A stretch of 50,651 nt of DNA from an uncultured Clostridia bacterium (lineage in GTDB: Bacteria; Bacillota; Clostridia; TANB77; CAG-508): the NCBI GenBank assembly GCA_944392105.1, contig CALXVM010000015.1, forward strand, positions 1 to 50,651. Reading direction: 5' to 3'. The translations under genes and the position numbers were made by a program. Below are positions 45,362 to 50,651 of the stretch, piece after piece (within the stretch, counting starts at the first letter, position 1; each line of letters begins with the position of its first letter). The notes beneath the pieces were generated by a model. The model made no database searches. It had not been told where the DNA came from and saw only the letters and a list, made by a program, of their open reading frames with translations.

Positions 45362-45851
45362 ACTAAACTATGACTTTTTTGACAATAGAAAAGAATTGGA
45401 AAATATAGCAGATAAAATTATATTTACAGGTCCAATTGATAAGTTTTACGACTACAAATTTGGAGAGCTTGAGTATAGAAGTTTGAGATTTGAAACAGAG
45501 ATTTTAGATAAAGAAAATTATCAAGGAAATGCTGTAGTAAATTATACTGAATACGAAGTACCATACACAAGAATAATAGAACATAAGCATTTTGAATTAG
45601 ATGCTAAAGAAAATCCAAAAACAGTTATAACAAGAGAATATCCAGACAAGTGGGTACAAGGAAAAGAGCCATACTATACAATAAATGATGAAAAAAATAA
45701 CAGTTTGTATCAAAAATATGTTGAACTCGCAAAAGCAGACAAAAATGTTATTTTTGGTGGAAGGCTAGGACAATATAAATACTTTGACATGGACAAAGTA
45801 ATAGTAGAAGCTTTAAATTGTGTAAGAAAAGAATTAAATTTGAATAATTAG
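45312..45851 (+). pseudogene. glf: UDP-galactopyranose mutase, C-terminal part of frameshifted gene
   Basis: The C-terminal ~175 residues in the +1 frame; homology starts near 45327. It has family motifs KIIFTGPIDKFYDYKFGELE, YRSLRFETEIL, NVIFGGRLGQYKYFDMDKVI and the usual C-terminal helix. The first in-frame start (GTG 45312) overlaps the first part and has no SD, so this fragment is not expected to be made alone. Apart from the one-base shift the protein looks well preserved, which suggests either a very recent mutation or a base-calling error. Confidence 0.8.
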
Positions 45852-45999
45852 TTTTTATATTCTTTTGGATTATTGATTAAAATAAAATATTAAATTTTTA
45901 ATAGAAAATATATATTTCTACTAAAATATAAGGTAACTTTTTAATCTGGAATAAATTACTTTAAAATAACTATTGCAATTTTTTATAAAAATATGTTTT

Positions 46000-46040
46000 A
46001 ATAAGAATTAGAAATATATTTACTATTTCTAATTCTTATT
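46000..46040 (+). terminator. perfect 17-bp hairpin before the VanZ-like gene
   Basis: AATAAGAATTAGAAATA (46000-46016) and its exact complement (46024-46040), loop of 7, followed by TTATAATAA. Probably the terminator of the mutase gene. It ends 26 nt before the next start, so it could also act on that mRNA leader. Confidence 0.6.
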
Positions 46041-46066
46041 TTATAATAACAACAATGGAGGCAGAA

Positions 46067-46561
46067 ATGAAACGAAATTTACTCAGGGCAATATTTCTTA
46101 GTTTATTAATAGCAACTTTTGCAATTATATTTAATTTTTCTGCACAAGATGGAGAAGAGTCTGGTTCACTAAGTAGAGCTGTTACAGAAAAAATAGTAAA
46201 TACATTTCCATATACTAAAGATTTAAGTGCAGAAACTAAAGCAAAATTAATAGAGCATGGAGAAATTATAGTAAGAAAACTGGCACATTTGTCTATTTAT
46301 GCTTTAGTGGGAATATTTATTATGGCTTTTATGTGTACATATAATACTAGAGTATTATATAAATTTGGTATCAGCTTATTAGTTGGGCTAATATATGCTA
46401 TAACAGATGAGTATCATCAAAGTTTTGTTGCAGGTAGAGGACCTTCTGTAACAGATGTGTGTATAGATACTGCAGGAGTTTTTATTGGTATAATTATTGT
46501 ATTAATAATAGTGTCTGTATTTAAAACTTTATTTATGGAAAAAAGGACTGAAAAAAATTAG
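46067..46561 (+). CDS. VanZ-like membrane protein
   Basis: A 164-residue protein with four helices (about 4-24, 70-92, 97-115, 130-152). The start is set at 46067: GGAGG (46057-46061) sits 5 nt before this ATG, while the ATG at 46055 overlaps it. Family motifs: FNFSAQDGEESGSLSR after helix 1, the conserved KLAHLSIYALVG, and ITDEYHQSFVAGRGPSVTDV with DTAG following. VanZ-family proteins occur widely in Gram-positives; VanZ itself gives low-level teicoplanin resistance, but most members have no proven role, so no resistance is claimed. The next gene follows after 32 nt. Confidence 0.88.
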   Translation: MKRNLLRAIFLSLLIATFAIIFNFSAQDGEESGSLSRAVTEKIVNTFPYTKDLSAETKAKLIEHGEIIVRKLAHLSIYALVGIFIMAFMCTYNTRVLYKFGISLLVGLIYAITDEYHQSFVAGRGPSVTDVCIDTAGVFIGIIIVLIIVSVFKTLFMEKRTEKN

Positions 46562-46593
46562 ATTTAAATTAACCATGTTTTATAGGAGATATT

Positions 46594-47724
46594 ATGAGAA
46601 GTAGTAGTGAGAAAAAGTTAATTATATTAATTATAATTGTGGTGGTGTTAGTTTTAGCAATAGCTGGATTTATTTTATATGCATTTTTAAGTAATGGCAA
46701 TAACTCAGCTCAAAATGATATGAACTTCCAAATGTATAATGACACAACTTCTAGAGAACCTGTCGTTGTGGGAAATAATATAACACAGAATACTGTGGTA
46801 GCAGTAGAAAATACGGATAATAATCAAACACAAACTCCAATTAGTAGTAAAACAGATTCCAGCAATTACTACTATAAACAGTTAAGTGATACTGCTAAAA
46901 AAATATATGATGAACTAAAAAATCATAAAGAGGATATGAAATCTGGAACATATGAAATAGACTTCGGAACCGAGTTTAATAGCATTTTAAGTGCTAAAGA
47001 TGGAGAAGAAATTTTAAACGAAGAATATCAATCAGCTTGGAATGCTTTTTCTTATGATAATGTGGACTTATTTTATTTAGATATAAGTAAAATAAGCATG
47101 ACAATAGAAGCTAGAACAGAAGGTGGAACTACTACATATTATGTTAAAATAGGACCAGGAGATTACAGCAGCTATTTAAATAGTACATTTGCTAATAAAC
47201 AAGAAATAGAAGATGCAGAGGAATACATTATTGATATAAGAAGACAAGTAATGGATATACTAGGACCATATGACAATGCCATGAAGATAAAAGTAGTAAA
47301 TGAATGGATGATAGATAATTTGTCTTATGAAGACAGAGAAGGTAACAATAATAAATATAATCTTTATGGAGCCATTGTAGAAACAAAGGTGGTATGTGAG
47401 GGATATGCAAGAATGTTTAAATACATTATGGATGGGCTTGATATACCAAGCATATTAGTATCTGGAACTGCTACTAACTCAGACGGACAAACAGAACTAC
47501 ATGCATGGAACTATGTAGAATTAAATGGACAATGGTATGCTGTAGATGTTACTTGGAATGACCCAGTTGTAATAGGTGATGGCGAGCTTACAGACAGCCA
47601 AAAATCTAAATATTTGTTAAAAGGTAAAAGCTTTTTAAATGACCATGAAGAGGATGGAATGATATCAGAAAATAGTATGGAATTTACATTTCCAACTTTA
47701 AATAATGCTGATTATATTTTCTAA
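46594..47724 (+). CDS. membrane-anchored transglutaminase-like protein
   Basis: A 376-residue protein with an N-terminal membrane helix (about 9-32), an Asn/Gln/Thr-rich linker (35-90) and an outer transglutaminase-like domain (about 215-345). The catalytic triad is visible: Cys268 in KVVCEGYARMFKYI, His303 in TELHAWNYVEL and Asp318 in WYAVDVTWNDP. Such bacterial proteins act as cysteine proteases, amidases or cross-linking enzymes on surface proteins or wall material; which one cannot be told here. SD TAGGAGA. It faces murC convergently with a shared terminator between them. Confidence 0.86.
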   Translation: MRSSSEKKLIILIIIVVVLVLAIAGFILYAFLSNGNNSAQNDMNFQMYNDTTSREPVVVGNNITQNTVVAVENTDNNQTQTPISSKTDSSNYYYKQLSDTAKKIYDELKNHKEDMKSGTYEIDFGTEFNSILSAKDGEEILNEEYQSAWNAFSYDNVDLFYLDISKISMTIEARTEGGTTTYYVKIGPGDYSSYLNSTFANKQEIEDAEEYIIDIRRQVMDILGPYDNAMKIKVVNEWMIDNLSYEDREGNNNKYNLYGAIVETKVVCEGYARMFKYIMDGLDIPSILVSGTATNSDGQTELHAWNYVELNGQWYAVDVTWNDPVVIGDGELTDSQKSKYLLKGKSFLNDHEEDGMISENSMEFTFPTLNNADYIF

Positions 47725-48097
47725 GGATTATAAATATTAATAGAAAAATATATACAAATTTGCTTTTAAATAAAATTTATATTATAAATAAATTACAATA
47801 TGATAACTATGAGTTTGTATCAAAAAAAATAGAAACGCTATAATTTGTAGTACAAAAAATTTGAAAATATTATATTAAGTTTTAAATAGCATAATATAAT
47901 AGCAAAATAATCCAAATATAATATTTGGATTATTTTGCTATTATAGAGTATATTGTAAAATTTGTGTAAACTTTAAAATTGTGTAAGTTTTAAACTTCTT
48001 ATGATAATTTTAAAAAATATAAAGAATAGTAAATTTACCGCAGCTTTATTTTAATAATTTATAATATAATAGTTATTATTTAGGCTTATATAAAAAA
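47725..48097. other. 373-nt convergent intergenic region
   Basis: AT-rich DNA between the converging transglutaminase-like and murC genes. Apart from the strong bidirectional terminator at 47897-47943 I see no ORF, promoter or repeat in it. Confidence 0.5.
47897..47943. terminator. bidirectional terminator, 23-bp perfect arms
   Basis: Arms 47897-47919 and 47921-47943 are exact inverted repeats around one central A, with TAATAGCAAAATAATCC at the outer end of the left arm. The symmetrical A/T-rich ends let it serve both flanking genes. It lies 155 nt beyond the murC stop. Confidence 0.75.
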
Positions 48098-49480
48098 TTA
48101 TTGTTGTAAAATCATAGGACCGATATTTGTTACAGTTCCTGCACCTAAAGTAAGAACTATATCATTTGGCATAGCACGTTCTTTTATATAAGTTACTATA
48201 TCGTCAAATCTAGGTATATATATAGCTTTTCTACCTAATTTTTCAATTTCTTTAACTAAATCTTCAGAAGAAATATTATAGATGTTGTCTTCTCTAGCTG
48301 CATAGATATCAGTAATTATAATATTGTCAAACCCAAGAAGTGCACGGGCAAAATCCTTTAACAAATTTTTAGTTCTACTATAAGTATGAGGCTGAAATAC
48401 TACCCATGATTGCCTATAAGTTTTTTGTTTAAGTGCATTGGCTGTTGCAGCTATTTCTGTTGGATGGTGACCATAATCATCGTATATATTTGTTCCTCTA
48501 TATGTTCCTACATATTCGAATCTTCTGTGAGCGCCTGTATATTTTAATAAAGCATCTTTAATTTGTTCTCTTTCTAAACCATAATAATTGCAAACTGCTA
48601 TACATGCTAGTGCATTTAGAACATTATGCAATCCAGGAATAGAAAGTTTAATTGTTGCCCAGAAAAAGTTATTATGATAAACATCAAAAGAAGAAAAACC
48701 ATTTTTGTCAAAATGAATATTTCTAGCAATATAATTAGCATGGTCATTTTCTATACCGTATGTAATTGTTTTTGCATTACACTCTTTTATAACCTCTCTG
48801 CAACGAGCATCATCCGAATTTACTACAAGTAAACCATCAGATGGAAGTAACTTTACATACTTTTTAAATGAAGCTACTATATTATCTATATTTTTAAAAT
48901 AATCTAAGTGATCATTATCTATATTTAAAATAACCTCAGTTTTAGGAAATAGCTTTAAATAACTTTCTACATACTCGCAAGCTTCAATTATAAAATATTC
49001 ACTCGAGCCAACTCTGTAATTTCCATCTATTTGTTTTAAATAAGCACCAACTTGAATAGAAGGATCTTTATGAGCTTCCAAAAAACAAACCGAAATCATA
49101 GAAGTTGTTGTTGTCTTTCCATGTGTTCCTGATATACAAATACTGTTTGCAAAAGCTTTAGTAATTTTTCCTAAAAAAGTTCCTCTAGTGATAATAGGAA
49201 TATTTAAATCTCTTGCTTTAACAAGTTCTGGATCGTTATCTTTTACGGCAGCACTGTAAACAACCACGTCTGCCTTAGAAACATTATCTAAATCATGACC
49301 AATAATAACTGGAATACCTTGAGAAACTAATTTATCAGTTACTTCAGATTTAGTAGAATCAGAACCAGTTACCGTAAACCCCCAATGCTTTAAAATTTCA
49401 GCAATTCCGCTCATACTAATTCCACCAATACCAATCATATGTATGTGATTGTACTGCTTTAACTCATCTATATTTGCCAT
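48098..49480 (-). CDS. murC: UDP-N-acetylmuramate--L-alanine ligase
   Basis: A 460-residue MurC, full length for the family. It joins L-alanine to UDP-MurNAc with ATP, the first step of the peptidoglycan stem peptide, in the cytoplasm. Motifs: the N-terminal IHMIGIGGISMSGIAEIL, the ATP P-loop SGTHGKTTTTSMIS, ILNIDNDHLDYFKN, the hinge and C-domain motif YDDYGHHPTEIAAT, and FQPHTYSRTKNLL near the end. The His-x-x-Gly-Ile-Gly-Gly start distinguishes MurC from MurD/E/F. On the minus strand, AAAGGGGTG lies 10 nt before the ATG, and a promoter is present at 49525-49553. It diverges from spoVG across a repeat-rich gap. Confidence 0.96.
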   Translation of the reverse strand: MANIDELKQYNHIHMIGIGGISMSGIAEILKHWGFTVTGSDSTKSEVTDKLVSQGIPVIIGHDLDNVSKADVVVYSAAVKDNDPELVKARDLNIPIITRGTFLGKITKAFANSICISGTHGKTTTTSMISVCFLEAHKDPSIQVGAYLKQIDGNYRVGSSEYFIIEACEYVESYLKLFPKTEVILNIDNDHLDYFKNIDNIVASFKKYVKLLPSDGLLVVNSDDARCREVIKECNAKTITYGIENDHANYIARNIHFDKNGFSSFDVYHNNFFWATIKLSIPGLHNVLNALACIAVCNYYGLEREQIKDALLKYTGAHRRFEYVGTYRGTNIYDDYGHHPTEIAATANALKQKTYRQSWVVFQPHTYSRTKNLLKDFARALLGFDNIIITDIYAAREDNIYNISSEDLVKEIEKLGRKAIYIPRFDDIVTYIKERAMPNDIVLTLGAGTVTNIGPMILQQ

Positions 49481-49524
49481 AAATAAATTGCACCCCTTTA
49501 AAATTAAACATAACTTGCGTGAAT

Positions 49525-49553
49525 ATTATATACTTAATTTATATATAATTCAA
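49525..49553 (-). promoter_or_regulatory. sigma-A-type promoter of murC
   Basis: Read on the minus strand: TTGAAT (49553-49548), a 17-nt spacer and TATAAT (49530-49525). The -10 is 45 nt before the murC ATG. Confidence 0.7.
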
Positions 49554-49607
49554 TGGTTTTGTAAACTTTTTTATATATATTATGTAACAAATTAAAATAA
49601 GTTAAAC

Positions 49608-49667
49608 TTGGAAATTGGGGACAGGTCCCAACTTCCCGATTTGGGAAATTAGGGACAGGTCATTTTT
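49608..49667 (+). repeat. REP-like element, left inverted copy
   Basis: A 60-nt unit built from two direct GGAAATTrGGGACAGGTC copies with CCAACTTCCCGATTT between them; it folds as GTCCC-TTCCC/GGGAA-GGGAC. It is repeated inverted at 50507-50566 with 57 of 60 matches. It resembles REP-type sequences mobilised by IS200-like (RAYT) transposases, but none is in the window. Confidence 0.72.
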
Positions 49668-49696
49668 CATTGTGACTTTCGTTTTGACTTTTATTT

Positions 49697-49753
49697 CGAC
49701 TGCGGACGCACAGCTACTTAAAATTTGCTTGCGCAAATTTTAAGACCTTGTCC
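49697..49753 (+). repeat. CTACTTA core hairpin (copy B)
   Basis: CGACTGCGGACGCACAGCTACTTA-type core, then a perfect 12-bp stem (CTTAAAATTTGC with GCAAATTTTAAG) and ACCTTGTCC. It is nearly identical to copy C and related to copy A at 15176. No long flanking arms were found for this copy. Confidence 0.7.
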
Positions 49754-49808
49754 TAGTGCAAAATCTAAATTTTCATAGTTAGAAAAATAGTTTTAAAAGT
49801 AAAAAAAT

Positions 49809-49918
49809 AATAAACAAAGTAGTAATTTTTCCGTTCGACTGCGGACGCACGGCTACTTAAAATTTGCTTATGCAAATTTTAAGACCTTGTCTCACTACAA
49901 AATACTACTTTGTTTATT
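49809..49918 (+). repeat. terminator-like arms enclosing CTACTTA core (copy C)
   Basis: AATAAACAAAGTAGTA (49809-49824) and its exact complement (49903-49918) enclose the core at 49835-49891, which has the same 12-bp inner stem as copy B. The arms differ in sequence from those of copies A and D. It lies just upstream of the spoVG promoter. Confidence 0.72.
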
Positions 49919-49972
49919 AAAATTATAATTTTGAAATAAAAATTAAAAAATAAATAAAATTTGTAAAAATAA

Positions 49973-50001
49973 GAAGGAAAAAACAAATTTTTGACGAATA
50001 A
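49973..50001 (+). promoter_or_regulatory. sigma-H promoter of spoVG
   Basis: GAAGGAAAA (49973-49981), 11 nt, GACGAATAA (49993-50001). Both match the Bacillus sigma-H consensus (RnAGGAwWW and RnnGAATwW) at every defined position and with normal spacing. spoVG is a classic sigma-H gene in B. subtilis. The leader would be about 55 nt. Confidence 0.75.
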
Positions 50002-50063
50002 TATAGATAGTACATAAGATAAACATGTACTAAAATTTAAAACAATTGGAAAGAGGTGCTCAA

Positions 50064-50345
50064 ATGCAAATTACAGATGTACGTTTAAGAAAAGTAAATT
50101 CAGAGAACAGAATGAAAGCTGTTGCTTCTGTAACATTCGATAATGAATTTGTTATTCATGACATTAAAGTTATCGAAAGCCAAAATGGATTATTTATTGC
50201 TATGCCAAGCAGAAAAACTCCAAACGGAGAGTATAGAGACATAGCACATCCAATCAATGCTGAGACAAGAGAGAAAATTCAAAAAGCTATATTAGATGCT
50301 TATGAAGCTCCTGAAACTGAAGAAAGTTCAGAATCAGCAGAATAA
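50064..50345 (+). CDS. spoVG: SpoVG, RNA/DNA-binding regulator
   Basis: A 93-residue SpoVG. The start is ATG 50064, giving [11 protein letters not shown] as in the family; AAAGAGGTG (50050-50058) is 5 nt before it. An upstream TTG at 50046 would add six residues encoded by the SD itself. Conserved parts: [40 protein letters not shown] and the C-terminal helix [13 protein letters not shown], then an acidic Glu/Ser tail. SpoVG affects septation and cortex formation during sporulation in Bacillus, and binds nucleic acids to control envelope and virulence genes in several bacteria. It has a sigma-H promoter and a terminator, so it is probably transcribed alone. Confidence 0.96.
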   Translation: MQITDVRLRKVNSENRMKAVASVTFDNEFVIHDIKVIESQNGLFIAMPSRKTPNGEYRDIAHPINAETREKIQKAILDAYEAPETEESSESAE

Positions 50346-50369
50346 TTTATTATAGATTTTTTAAAAGTC

Positions 50370-50409
50370 AAGAGGGAGGTTTCTAGTTTTTAGAATACCT
50401 TCTTTTTTT
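50370..50409 (+). terminator. terminator after spoVG
   Basis: A stem around AGGTTTCTA/TAGAATACCT (one bulge), followed by TCTTTTTTT. It starts about 25 nt after the spoVG stop. Confidence 0.7.
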
Positions 50410-50506
50410 GATTTAATTTTTTAATTAAATTAAAATAATTAATTTAGAGTTTACGTATAAAAAAATAAATCGTTTAATGATTTTTTGCTGATTTCCCAAT
50501 TTTGGA

Positions 50507-50566
50507 AAAAATGATCTGTCCCCAATTTCCCAAATCGGGAAGTTGGGACCTGTCCCTAATTTCCAA
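50507..50566 (-). repeat. REP-like element, right inverted copy
   Basis: The reverse complement of 49608-49667 with three differences. Together the two copies bracket about 840 nt that contain core copies B and C, the sigma-H promoter, spoVG and its terminator. Confidence 0.72.
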
Positions 50567-50642
50567 ATGTGCTGAAATATAGGTTTAAAATAGATATGTC
50601 ACACATACATTGAAAATAAAATATTGAAAGAGAGTACCAAAA

Positions 50643-50651
50643 ATGATATTG
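50643..50651 (+). CDS. start of a gene running off the right edge
   Basis: ATG at 50643 followed by Ile and Leu codons up to the window end, with AGAGAG about 8 nt upstream. Only three codons are visible, so the product cannot be named. Confidence 0.3.

Noticed and set aside
46055..46066. ATG start four codons earlier for the VanZ-like gene
   Set aside because: It overlaps the GGAGG that serves the ATG at 46067.
46067..46561. Glycopeptide resistance gene
   Set aside because: Only a VanZ-family protein is present; no vanHAX-type genes are in the window.
50046..50063. TTG start for spoVG giving six extra residues
   Set aside because: Those codons contain the SD itself, and the family starts at the ATG at 50064.

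Overview
The window is AT-rich, has strong Shine-Dalgarno (SD) sites throughout, and carries spoIVB, spoVG and murC beside six S-layer-homology (SLH) proteins. This points to a spore-forming, Gram-positive-type Bacillota, most likely a Clostridia lineage (inference). No rRNA, tRNA, CRISPR array, integrase or intact transposase was seen.

Layout. (1) 1-8495: the 3' part of a Tad/type II secretion-like pilus operon: the end of a CpaF/TadA-type ATPase, a double (TadB+TadC-like) membrane platform protein, five small pilin-like proteins (four starting with the same Met-Glu-Asn-Ala), a TadE-like single-pass protein and a 597-residue surface protein. (2) 8576-11298: the sporulation protease SpoIVB and a LytR-CpsA-Psr (LCP) glycopolymer ligase. 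(3) 11462-26988: a cell-surface polysaccharide cluster: two DUF4422 glycosyltransferases, UDP-glucose dehydrogenase, two flippases, an initiating sugar-phosphate transferase, an EpsG-type polymerase, two pyruvyl-transferase-family proteins (one fused to an FrhB/ferredoxin module), two GT2 glycosyltransferases and a membrane acyltransferase. (4) 27342-41723: six consecutive secreted proteins with almost identical C-terminal triple SLH blocks but different N-termini (CAP, Big2, leucine-rich repeat, unknown). (5) 41864-45851: a GT-C-type membrane protein and UDP-galactopyranose mutase, each broken by one frameshift, with a heptad-repeat coiled-coil protein between them. (6) 46067-47724: VanZ-like and transglutaminase-like proteins. 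(7) 48098-50651: murC on the minus strand, spoVG with a textbook sigma-H promoter, and the first codons of another gene.

How it may fit together (inference). SLH domains of characterised proteins bind pyruvylated secondary cell-wall polysaccharide. This window puts polymer synthesis, possible pyruvylation, LCP-type attachment and SLH proteins next to each other, so regions 2-4 may form one cell-surface module: a polymer and the proteins that dock on it. The pilus operon adds a second surface structure.

The intergenic DNA is unusually structured. Long, nearly perfect terminator arms enclose extra hairpins, and several loops carry a GC-rich core containing CTACTTA. Two inverted 60-nt REP-like elements flank spoVG. 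These elements, the Met-Glu-Asn-Ala pilin family and the SLH/pyruvyl-transferase pairing are the least ordinary parts of the window.
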